DNA of 64,000 nucleotides from Chlorops oryzae. Taxonomy: Eukaryota > Arthropoda > Insecta > Diptera > Chloropidae. Location: NCBI GenBank assembly GCA_020466095.1, contig CM035807.1:13929007-13993006 (forward strand), written 5' to 3'. The position numbers were made by a program, and so were the translations under genes. This document shows positions 22,001-32,298 of the stretch, piece after piece (the stretch's first letter is position 1; each line of letters opens with the position of its first letter). The notes beneath the pieces were generated by a model. It had not been told where the DNA came from. It searched no databases and worked only from the letters and a program-made list of their open reading frames with translations.

Positions 22001-25000
22001 TCGAAACACAACCCGCTTTGGTTTCTACAATGTTTTAGTTAGTACCCAAAGACATATTAAATTTACAAAAACATCTATTTCAGGTGGCCGCAATCGGCTA
22101 TTCCTAACTTTTAACCAAAAAAAAAAAAATGCAATAAAAGAGAAATTATTGTGACTTCAAGATTTTAATGTATACTCTTACTCTCTTCTAATAAATCAAC
22201 AGGTGGATGCGAAAATTATTCCGACGAGGTCTAAAGGGACCATTAACCGAAGAGGAGTTATATGAGCACACGGCAGCCCTCGAAAGTGAACGAGTAACAC
22301 AGACGTTCGTGAAACTCTGGGAGGACGAGTTAAAACGAAAGAAACCGAGTGTTATTCGATTAATCGTACGCGCCTATGGATGGACATTCCTACCACTTGG
22401 CTGTCTATATTCCGTTATCGAGTCGATAACACATTCATTGCAGCCATTATTCTTAGGAGGACTTGTTGCATACTTTGCGGCGGGCCAAACGACAACCAGC
22501 GAACACGATGCGTATATGTATGCGCTTGGAATAATTGTTTGTTCGATGATACCGGTGCTAATTTTTCATTCGTACATATTCTGTTTATTTCAATTGGGAA
22601 CAAAAGTCCGCGTAGGAATCTCAGGTCTCATATACCGCAAGTGCCTATTGATATCGAAAAACGCCAGTGACGATGGACTGCGCGGCCGAGCGATAAATAT
22701 ACTGTCGAACGATTTGGGTCGTTTCGATATTGCTCTATGCTTTCTGCACGATCTATGGAAGGGTCCGCTGGAATCGCTCATCATTGGCTATCTTATGTAT
22801 CGTGAAGTTGGCATATCGGCTGTGGTCGGTGTCGCATTTATGTTGAGTTTTATACCAATGCAAGCGTGGGCCGGCAAGAAGGCCGCCTACTATCGTTTAA
22901 AGACTGCGGAGCGCACGGATTTGCGGGTCAAATTAATGAATGAAATCATTCAGGGTATACAGGTGATAAAAATGTACGCCTGGGAGAAATCCTTTGCCAA
23001 AATGATAGCCGCAGTCCGTTTGAAAGAAGTGCGAGCGATACGCGGTACAACGTACATACATGCAGCTTTAACGTGCACGGCAATGATATCACCATTATCG
23101 GTGTTTCTCACACTGATTTCGTATATCTATTTCGGTGATGGACTGACGGCTTCAAAGGTCTATATAATATCCTCATATTTCAATATGTTAAATGATGCGA
23201 TGGTACACTTTTGGCCATTGGCAATCACATTTGTCGCCGAGGCCGTAATATCGGCGAAAAGATGTCAAGAATTTCTGCTCGATGGTGAGGCAGCAGTTGT
23301 GCCTTTAAAATTACAAGAAACCCAATCGAATGAAAAATCTGAGCAAAATGGTAAGAAAAGAAGTCCATTGGAATTGAATGGAAATGTTGAGAAAAATGGC
23401 GCTGTTCGAGGAGGAACGGAGGAAAAGCTCATATCGAGAGACCATCGGCCGGATGCTGAGAAAAAATGCGTTATACTACGTAATGCGACGGCCTGCTGGA
23501 AGGGTGACGATGGCCAAAGTATTACAGCATTGGATAGATTTAATGTCGAAATCGAGGATAAGACTTTGGCCGCCGTCGTCGGACCGGTCGGTTCGGGGAA
23601 ATCAACATTCTTGAATGTCCTTTTGGGCGAAGTGAAACTGACGGAAGGCGAAGTAATGATGCACGGTAAAGTATCGTATGCATCGCAAGAGCCATGGATA
23701 TTTGAGGGTACCGTACGGGATAATATCATCTTTGTCGAGGACTACAATGAACGAAGATATAAGCGTGTCCTGAAAGTTTGTGCTCTGGAACGGGATGTTG
23801 AGCTGCTGCCGCATGGTGATTTGACTATAGTCGGCGAGCGCGGTGTTAGCTTGAGTGGCGGACAAAAAGCTCGAGTAAGTCTGGCGAGATGTGTTTATCG
23901 CAAAGCGGATATTTATCTTTTGGATGATCCACTGTCAGCGGTCGATACACATGTGGGCAAACATATTTTCGAACGTTGTATCTGTGATTTCTTGGCCAAT
24001 AAGATATGCATTCTTGTGACGCATCAGCTGCAATATCTATTCGATGTGGAGAAACTGCTGCTCATCGGTGGCGGACAAATCGTTGCTCAGGGTTCCTATC
24101 AGGAGCTACAGCGATCGAATCAATTTAAATTTCTAGCCGAAACGCACGACGAGAGCGGCGTGGAAACAATGAGCGTTTCAAGTCGTCTCTCGCGAAGTGA
24201 TTCGGAGCGAAGCGTCGAACAAAATAATCTCCTTAGTCCCGATGAGGAGCCGGTCGAATATATAAATAAGGAAATGCAAGCGGTTGGCTCAATTAAACTG
24301 AAAGTCTATATGTCGTATTTCAAGGCGTTGGAAAATAATTTCGTCTTGATTCTCATCGTTCTGCTGTTCGTTTGTGCACGATTTATGCTGACCGGTGTCG
24401 ATTATTTCCTATCACGTTGGGTCGTTTGGGAGGAACGCGTTGCACTGGATCGCAGCGCAAACAACAATACACGACTGAATGCGACTGAAAAATCCACTGA
24501 GGCCGAGGAAGCGGCTCAGCGACAGGATCTGGTCCTAATTTACTCCATTATATTGGGTTCAACGTTGGTCATTTATATTTTCAGAACTTTCGGATTTTTC
24601 CGAATGTGCCAGACGATTTCGCTGAAGCTGCACGATCGTCTTTTCCGCGGCATAACACGAACGAGCATGTACTTTTTTAATACGAACTCATCGGGTCGAA
24701 TTTTGAATCGATTTTCCAAGGATATACGGACAGTCGATGTCGATGTACCGTACACACTACTGGATTGCGTAACATTTGCCATCGATGTATCGGGCATCAT
24801 GATCATAGTCGCAATTGCGAACTATTGGCTTCTGATACCAGCTGTGATCATGGGCATATGCCTTACGATCCTGCGTTATGTTTACATAAATACGAGTCGA
24901 AGTGTTAAACGCATTGAGTCGATAACTCGCAGTCCAGTGTACTCGTTGACAAATCAAACATTCCAAGGACTAACGACAATTCGTGCCCTTCAAGCGGAGA

Positions 25001-26279
25001 GTACCCTGACGGATGAATTTCATAAATACCAAAATGCGAACACTTCGGCTTGGTTCATATTCCTGTCATGTACACGTGCCTTTGCCCTATGGTCGGATAT
25101 ATTTTCTCTTCTCTACATAACGACCGTGACCTTCAGTTTCCTTCTGTTACAAAATTACTTTAGTAGCGGTGACGTCGGCGTTGCCATATTACATTCCATA
25201 ACATTGACCGGGATGTGTCAATGGGGATTACGACAAACCGCCGAGCTGGAGAACGATATGACAAGTGTGGAACGAGTGCTGGAATATACCGAACAACCAC
25301 CAGAGCCGCCTCTAACTACGGAGGAAAAATTCAAACCCAAGGGCGAATGGCCAAGTGCTGGAGGAATTGAATTTGAAAATTTAAAATTGAAATACTCGCC
25401 AAAGGAGTCGTACATACTGAAGGATCTAACGTTTGCGATCGAGCCGCGGGAAAAAGTGGGCATTGTTGGTCGAACTGGTGCGGGTAAATCATCGATTATG
25501 CAAGCGCTCTTTCGACTTGCCTGCAATGAGGGGATCATTCGTATCGATGGCGTCGATATTGATACTTTGGGTCTACACGATTTGCGTAGTAAAATCTCAA
25601 TTATTCCACAAGATCCGGTTCTATTCTCGGGTACGCTACGCTACAATTTAGATCCATTGGAAAATACCAATGATGTTGAGATGTGGAAAGCACTAGAAGA
25701 TGTCGAATTGCGTGACCATGTCTCGTCATTGGTTGGCGGTCTCAATTGTCGCGTTTACGATGGCGGTTCGAACTTTAGTGTCGGTCAGCGTCAGCTTGTC
25801 TGCTTGGCTCGAGCGTTGTTGAGAAACAATAAGATACTTATAATGGACGAGGCGACCGCGAACGTCGATCCAGAGTAAGTTCTTACCGTTTATTATTTTG
25901 TACGCGGGTACTCATATATGATCTATGTATGTTCCATCGATTCTGTAGAACGGACAAACTAATTCAGAAGACAATTCGGACGAAATTCTCACAGTGTACC
26001 GTACTAACGATTGCGCATCGTTTACATACGGTTATGGACAGTGATCAGGTGCTGGTCATGGATGCTGGACATTTGGTGGAATTCGGACATGCTTATGAGC
26101 TATTGCAGCGGCCGGGTGGCTACTTAAAGCAAATGGTCGATCAAACGGGCTTCGCAACAGCGGCAGCACTCTTGAGTAGTGCCGAGCAAAGCTTCTTCCA
26201 GAGGTCCAATGATGATGAGGAGACTAGAATCGAAGAATCCGATCCGCATAACTCAATGGATTCGAAAAAGGAAATTTAA
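16013..26279 (+). CDS. ABC transporter, subfamily C, MRP4/ABCC4 type
   Basis: This is a plasma-membrane ATP-driven exporter of organic anions, conjugates and cyclic nucleotides in the best-studied relatives. Exons 16013-16092, 22203-25874 and 25949-26279 give 1360 residues; human ABCC4 is 1325. Exon 1 encodes MNRTRKQIVRPKNPYSTTN..FSKWSFW. The split codon restores WSFWWMRKLF, the family's FFWW..LF motif. Order: TMD1; NBD1 with Walker A GPVGSGKST (about 487), signature LSGGQKAR (about 577) and Walker B IYLLDDP (about 597); a linker; TMD2; NBD2 with Walker A GRTGAGKSS (about 1116), signature FSVGQRQL (about 1217), ILIMDEATANVD (about 1239) and the H-loop TIAHRL in exon 3. As in all ABCC4-type proteins there is no TMD0. 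All catalytic motifs look intact. Flies have several ABCC4-like paralogues, so I give no symbol. Confidence 0.94.
16093..16352. other. Start of the 6.1-kb intron 1 of the ABCC4-like gene (16093-22202)
   Basis: The donor is GTAAGT at 16093 and the acceptor CAACAG ends at 22202. The intron carries the mobile elements listed separately, plus AT-rich sequence between them (16501-18329, 19216-20532, 20988-21327 and 21643-22202), where I see no coding frame. A GTAT/CATA microsatellite lies at about 17441-17462. Confidence 0.7.
16353..16500. mobile_element. TTAA/CCCTTT MITE, 148 bp, in ABCC4-like intron 1
   Basis: TTAACCCTCTAAT at the left end faces AATTAAAGGGTTAA at the right end, so the element is bounded by TTAA on both sides with an inverted CCCT(T/C)T. 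It belongs to the same family as the copies at 34007, 35260 and 50413. Confidence 0.55.
18330..19215 (+). mobile_element. Helitron-like non-autonomous repeat with internal dimer and terminal hairpin
   Basis: The left end contains AATACCCGACACAGACACAC (from about 18361). The right end has an imperfect hairpin, TATACCCTCGACAC / GTGTGTCGGGTATA (19183-19213). Between them a unit of about 278 bp is present twice: GCCACGCCCAC recurs at about 18478 and 18758, and CTAGTACTGGAGGTACCC at 18607 and 18884. Near the right end is a (GGACAGAC)n microsatellite. Subterminal hairpin, internal microsatellite and lack of a target duplication suggest a Helitron-type element; the class assignment is inference. Confidence 0.55.
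19010..19075 (+). repeat. (GGACAGAC)n microsatellite
   Basis: Imperfect tandem ACAGACGG/GGACAGAC units over about 65 bp, inside the Helitron-like repeat. It generates spurious Thr/Asp/Arg-rich frames on both strands. Confidence 0.85.
20541..20979. mobile_element. hAT-type MITE, 439 bp, perfect 8-bp target duplication
   Basis: It starts CAGTGATGCCAGATT and ends with the complement AATCTGGCATCACTG. The flanks are GACGGAAC at 20533-20540 and GACGGAAC at 20980-20987, an exact 8-bp duplication. The interior is AT-rich without a transposase frame. It lies in intron 1 of the ABCC4-like gene. Confidence 0.85.
21328..21642. mobile_element. Long-palindrome repeat, copy 1
   Basis: The arms 21526-21568 and 21600-21642 are inverted copies agreeing at 40 of 43 positions (CGAAATATCATAGGAAAGGC on the left), around a 31-bp loop rich in CGCG. 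Sequence to the left, from about 21328 (TTTTTTCAGAGTATTCCCAG), is also shared with the copy at 44551, so the repeat is larger than the hairpin. Confidence 0.65.
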
Positions 26280-26529
26280 AATTCAAAATTGGGTCTTTGA
26301 AATTTCGCTGGCATCGGGAATGTTTCACGAATTACAGTATTTGATATTTAAACAAGAGGAGGAAGAATAAGAAGTAGAAGATGAAGAAGAGAAAAAAAAT
26401 TGAAGCCTTGTTGTAATTCCCTTAAATAATTTAGAATTTTTATACGCAAGCGTATGTGTCTTAAGGTCTACGAAAATTGTGAAAATTCGTAAATTCTGTG
26501 AATCTTTTTCTATTAACATAGCACAAGTA
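26280..26529 (+). other. 3' UTR of the ABCC4-like gene
   Basis: Sequence between the stop codon and the first canonical poly(A) signal, with a purine-rich GAAGAAGA run at about 26355-26395. No open frame of interest. Confidence 0.5.
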
Positions 26530-26535
26530 AATAAA
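26530..26535 (+). terminator. Poly(A) signal of the ABCC4-like gene
   Basis: AATAAA 251 bp after the stop codon. Confidence 0.5.
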
Positions 26536-26699
26536 TCTATTGGAGAATTTTTACTCACGTAGTATTTGCGTGTAAATAAGATGAAGAAAAAGACCAGCTT
26601 TTAATTTTCGGATAAATTCGAGATGTTTTCTCAACAACGTACTATGGGTCACTTTATAAGAATGTCACTTTTTTCGCAATCAGCAATGCTGAAAACCCA

Positions 26700-26933
26700 C
26701 TCTAATGTGATGATTTTGGTAAAGATTGGTTCATTTTCGGTTAAAATTGTCCACCATTTTGGATCCGCCATTTTGAATTTTAAAATTTTGCGTTCATAAT
26801 CGGAATTAACAAGCTTGCAAACCCTAATGTAAAGATTGTTGGATAGATTGGCTTACTTTTTTGTACAGATGCTCCACCATATTGGATTCGCCATTTTGAA
26901 TTTAAATATTTTAAGATAATAATCGCAGTCAGT
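26700..26933. repeat. Two diverged tandem units of about 120 bp
   Basis: GTAAAGATTG..., then CCACCAT.TTGGAT(C/T)CGCCA, then TTTTGAATTT occur twice in the same order, at about 26719-26790 and 26831-26905. The second unit contains the insertion point of the non-LTR element at 26934. Confidence 0.6.
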
Positions 26934-27381
26934 CGCACAGTCACGAGACAAGTCGATCTTTATAGTACCAAATGCCTACATGCAACGAAAGCAGCAGCAA
27001 GACAGTTTAGTGTTATGGAAACAAAGATGTTTCGCTATCCGGTATATGGTATTCGATATCCGGACTGACACGTCTTGATCATGTTCCAAACGTGGACATC
27101 CGTATCCGAAATCGAGTTGCGTCGATTATTGGGAAAATGCGAGAAGCATGGCTACATTGGTATGGTCACGTCTTGAGGGCAAATGAGGACATTTTGGCAA
27201 AGAAAGGCTGCAGAAAAAGAGGATATCCGAAACAGCGTTTGATGGACACAATAAAATGGGACCTAGAAGCTGTAGGACTTACCTCGGATGATGCAACCGA
27301 CAGAACAAAATGGAGGAACTGATCGCGTGTTGCGGACCACGGGATAGACCGGGAATTTTAAACACGCAAGAAGAAGAAAGA
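26934..27381 (+). mobile_element. 5'-truncated RTE-type non-LTR retrotransposon with 13-bp target duplication
   Basis: AATCGCAGTCAGT occurs at 26921-26933 and again at 27382-27394, exactly bracketing this segment. Inside, a frame (27092-27322) has the C-terminal reverse-transcriptase wording typical of RTE-like elements: MREAWLHWYGHVLRANED, GYPKQRLMDTIKWDLEAVGL, DRTKWRN. The upstream part (about 27000-27090) continues the similarity in other frames, so there is at least one frameshift. The 3' end is an AAGAAGAAG run, a usual RTE tail. It is dead: no endonuclease or catalytic RT region remains. Confidence 0.8.
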
Positions 27382-27394
27382 AATCGCAGTCAGT

Positions 27395-30300
27395 AACCTT
27401 AAAGATCCCAATATTCGGAAACCTATATTTTTGGCCAGAAAAAGTGGTGTTTTTACCCATAGTTCAATGTGAAAAGGAGTAGAAAAAACACTTACCCCAA
27501 AAAAAAATTTTGGCAATCAGGAATGTAATCAGGTGTGAAGAGTTGCATTGGGTTGGGTGTTTGAACGCCTCCTGAAGTGTGAACAATCACACAGAAAAAA
27601 AAGAGTAACTGAAGCAATCTCAAAAAGCTACCATTTCATTAGAGAAAGTTTTTTTTGTGAAAGGTAATAATCCAAAGAATTTTTTTTTTTTTAAGGCAGA
27701 AAGGGGCGAAAAAATGGGAATGCACTGAAAAAATTATTTTCTTTTTTTGTGAAAAAAATTTTTCGCTGTGTAAAATTTAGAAAATTTTTTCTTAGATATT
27801 TGATCTATTACCTATCAGAAAAGGTTTACCAAAAAGGATTTTTCAAAAATTCGTGGATGCCTTCCGCACTTAAAGCTCGTATAATTTCTAATATTTTAAA
27901 AGATTTCAATAAAAATCTCCTAAAGTGAGCGCCATAAAGCCATTCATATACATATTATGAATATATGATGTGAGGAGTTGAGAGGTCCCAATTTTTTTCC
28001 TTACAAAAATCTATTAAAGTTTGTCCTGAATTCATATTTTTTGGGGGAATTTTGAAGAGATCCAACTTTGGACGAAAAGAAATGTGGCAACGCCAGACGA
28101 CTGTTCATATCTTGTGAAAGGCTTGGCTGATTCCCTAACATTTTTATTCAATAAAACCAATAATGAAAAGAAGTCCTTAGTGGTTTTAATAAGTTTTTAT
28201 TTGTAGTTCAACTTGAAAGTAAATTGTGTACAGGGTAAATATAATATTTAATTAAAATTGAAATTCCTTTTTCCATCTCTCTGTCGATTAATACATATAT
28301 ATGTATGTATATATATTTGTTAGTATTTTCTATTGTTATATTTTTTCTAAAAATTTCATGCAATAATTATGCTCATAATTTGAATAATTTTTTTTTTTAA
28401 TGCATTTCATTAGAAACAAAAGCAATTTTGAAATTCTTCCCCAAATTTCAAAATTGAATTTGTTTCATTATTTTAATCTAGAAAATTAGCTTAAAAAGCG
28501 TTTTTTTTTTCAAATTCGTTGAGTAATCAGGCATTAAAATATAGAGAAACGAATGTTTATCATTTTAATATACATTGAAGTAAGTGTATATATACGAGTA
28601 TATATCCTGGTTATTTAAATCAGTTATTGATGCTGTAATACTGCATAACTAAAAGGATATGGCGATCAAGCAGAAATTAGGAATTTATTGAGATTTTTTA
28701 AAATATTTTCTTAATAATTTTTTGCCGGCAATAAATGCTCTTTTAATTGGTTGAAATTATTAAGCATAAGTTGTGTGAGAAATTCAAGAACTAGCATGAT
28801 TTCGAAAGGCTAGAGGTTCCAAAATTCTCGATGACTCTCTATGTGGCTCAGTGAACACAATATTGTCTTGCATCCCAGTCGGAATATGTAAGGTCTAGCG
28901 ATTGATTTTTCCACAATAGCTTCTATGGACTAATATGGAATTCGGAAAAATTGCGATATAATAGGAAACGTAGGGAATTATTTGCATTTAGTTTAAGATC
29001 CGCTATCACTGAAATCTTCATTTGAAAATGTACGAAATGGTCAGCGATAAAGGAGCGATCAAATTGAAAGAAAAAGGAACTCTTGGTGTCTGCATTACCT
29101 AACTTTTTCGACATTACATTTTTCACATCAATGAATTCATATAAGAACAAGTTCATGCAAGAGCGAACTGCCGACTGGGATGTTTTTTGCTATGAAGGTT
29201 TCATGCCAGCATTTCAAATGAATCAAAGAGAATTTCGAAGCCTCTTGTTCTCTGCGATCTAGCTCTGATTTAATCCTGTGTGCTCAATTCAAAGGAATAT
29301 GTTCATTATTCCTTCTTCGTATAGTTTATTCTGCATAGAGGGAGAAAGGAAAGGTTTCAAAACAAAGCATTTATTTTATTTTAATCTTTTAATGAATTTC
29401 CAATTAGTGGGGGGGCCTTGAATTCATTACAATTGCCCCCACACATGCTTTAGCTTCAAAGTAATTTCTCTCGCTGATAATAGTTCATTTTCTATTAGGC
29501 TATTGAGTTCTTTGCGTTTTGCATTTACTATGTTGCGGAATAGTTTTTTGTTTGATTTCATATATATTTTTAATATATTTATATAATTTTTTATTTGCTG
29601 CATATTTTTATTCGCTCGCATATAAATTGTTTTTTATTTAATTTTTTTATTTGTTTTTCTTAGTCTAAAATATATCGAAATCACATTTCCACAATGCCGA
29701 GTATGGGTACCTACTTAAATTGGATGAAGGTAAGTAAGTATGTATGTACGATTCTATGTATCGCCTATTGTAGGTAAGTAACTATATCATTACGTTTGAT
29801 TGTTTTCTTGATTAATACATTAATTGAGTATATTTATTTTGCATATATTGATTGGCTAAGACTGAAGTTCTTTGTATCATTGATATATATTATATATATA
29901 TTATATATATTTTATTTTATATAAGAAAAAAGTGTATTTATTAAAAAAAAAAAAATTGAAATTTTACAATTTATGGGAATTATAGACGTTCAATGAAAGC
30001 GCTACTCAAATGTGCTTCTATTATGAAATTTTTGTTTGTTTTTGAATTTCATTTTACTCGTAGCATATATGGTGCATATTGTGATTAATATAAAAAAAAT
30101 AGTTATATAATTACTTTATTTTATAAATTATTTAAAAAATATTTATTTTTTCTTTTTATTGGAAGTCCTTTTTAGATCAAATCGCTAGCTTTTTCCAACG
30201 GCTAAGAGAAGTCTCTAAAGCGAATTCTTATTTAATTATTTATTTGTTTTGTTTAAAGATATTATTACGACGAGCTTTAATTAAAAGCATTAACAAAAAT

Positions 30301-32056
30301 CTATAAAATACTTTTCGCTCTCCGCTTCTCGGAGTGGTTCCCTCAAACGTAGGTATTTATTTTCTATTTTCTCGAGCAATTGATTTTTCCCTAAACTTTT
30401 TCCAATTATCATCTCGTGCGGACTTATTTATCTATGTTCATTTAATGTGGTGTTCTTATAATTTTTTTGATATAGATTTTTTACACAGCAAACTCTACGG
30501 CTTATAGTTTAGTATAACAGACAGATTTGTTTTTCCATTTTGTTTGTATAAAGTAAAGTTTTCTAATGCTTATCACCAAGTATAGAGCTTCGTTTAACTT
30601 GCATTAATGAATACTATATATGTATGTTAGTGTGTGCGTATGTACTTTAAAGGTATTTATGAAACGCATATTTTGATTCGAAAATATGGTCCCTATTTGG
30701 TAATTTCTTAAAAATTTAATTTTCTTTTTTTCCTTTCAATTATGATGGAAATAAAATAGAAAATTCTGTTCTAAAATAAAACTGTAAATATTATAAAATT
30801 AAAAAAAATCCGAAAAAAAAAATTAAAAACGGTTCGGGTCTTAGGAAAAGGCGTTTGTCTCTTATGTACAATGGGCAAAAATTTGAATGGTACTACGCAA
30901 AAAGCATAAAGCTAAATAGCGTGCCGTTGTAAAATTGTAAGGCAATAACTTGGTCAGATTAGGGCCGTATAAACTTTGTTGCCCAACGACGTTTTATAGC
31001 TACAAAATTTGCATACACTTCATTAGGTATCGATATATTTAGGTATAGATTTACACGCGTTTAGTATAGATATTTATATGTATATCCATATATATATATT
31101 AAAAATTAATTCTTAGATATTCAACTGCCGATTTAGATGTAGAAAAAATCTCTTTTTTTTTTGTAAAACATTTCCTTAAAACTTAGACTTAAGTATACAT
31201 GCTAAGATTAATTTACGTAGGAAGAGGTTTGTGCATGAACGCTTTGTTAAACAGACATCTTCCCGGGTTTGCACTTCTATTTGATGGCTTCCATATTATT
31301 TTTTAAAGGATTCTTTTCCATGTCTTTTGTGTTAGCAATTTATTGTTTTTATTAAATTACTTTGACGCCTTTGCGAGCTTTAATTCTCTAAATCTTATAA
31401 GCTTTTATCCTTACGTTTATACTGACTGTTTTTGAGTTCTCTTATATACATTTTTCTATATATGTGTGTATATATTTGGGAAAATTGAGAGATTGAATAT
31501 CATTGAGTGATGCTATTTATGTAGTTATATGCTTCGAATAGTAATTTTTTCCAAATATTTCAATCATGAATAAAATAAATTTTGTTTTGGTATTAAAAGT
31601 TAACCAGCTTCGAGATGGGCTGGCTGTTCAAATCTTTATGCGTTGTGTTTTTGTTTGTTTTTTTTACTTTTTTTTTTTTTTTTGTTGGTTAATAAATTGA
31701 AGGAAAATTTTTGAATTTGTTATGCAAATTTTTTTTTTCTTTAAAGTTTTTATTTTATTTTATTAAAATAGATAAATATCGAGGAATATATGTGTGTAAG
31801 CTAATGCGTTACTTTTTGTGCCATTTTTCGCATGTTTGATGTCAATGCATTTAATATAAATTAAGCTTCTATTTAATTTAAAATAATTTTCTTTGGTGCT
31901 GCGTTTTTTTATATATATTTTTTTTTTTTTGAGGGGTTCAACAAAAATATTCCCCTAGTTTCAATGGCCTCGCTTTTTAATTAAGAATATTTTCTTTTTG
32001 AAAATCTTCGCGGTTTGAAGTAATCTCTTAATCTCATCTGGGATTTTGAGAATTTC
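27395..32056. other. AT-rich region: ABCC4-like downstream flank and probable 3' UTR of the membrane-protein gene
   Basis: About 4.7 kb with no supported coding sequence on either strand. Homopolymer T and A runs and TATA microsatellites are frequent (for example 28290-28315 and 29880-29920). The right part, below 32057, should be 3' UTR of the minus-strand gene. Clustered minus-strand AATAAA at about 31745-31765 is a candidate polyadenylation site. Where that transcript really ends is unknown. Confidence 0.4.
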
Positions 32057-32298
32057 TCACTTATTTGGTGTCATTATTTCCACAGTGACACTCTCAGCGA
32101 CAGGATTACTTGTTATGTTTGTGACATGCTCATCGGCGGCATTGACGTGATGTTGATGGTGTTGATGCTGGTAGTAAGCCGATCCGTGTCGTTCGTGGTG
32201 GCTGCTGCTGCTGGTGGTTGCGTGGTTGCCCGGTGCCACCGAATTCGAACGTAATGAGGTTGCCGATGCATTGCTGCCATGAGAATTCGAACGGGAAC
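32057..32298 (-). CDS. Alternative terminal exon B of the membrane protein
   Basis: A phase-1 acceptor (CACACGCAG after a CA-repeat tract) opens 80 residues rich in Ser, His and Asn. They begin GSRSNSHGSNASATSLRSNS, contain the run YYQHQHHQHHVN and end SVTVEIMTPNK. The phase fits directly after exon 5, as does the other terminal exon. The acidic hydrophobic end (VTVEIM) differs from isoform A. The CA repeat in place of a normal pyrimidine tract could make splice choice length-dependent; that is inference. Confidence 0.65.

Noticed and set aside
26325..26558. 77-codon frame antisense to the ABCC4-like 3' UTR
   Set aside because: Low-complexity Ser/Tyr runs from a GAAGAA tract; no other support.
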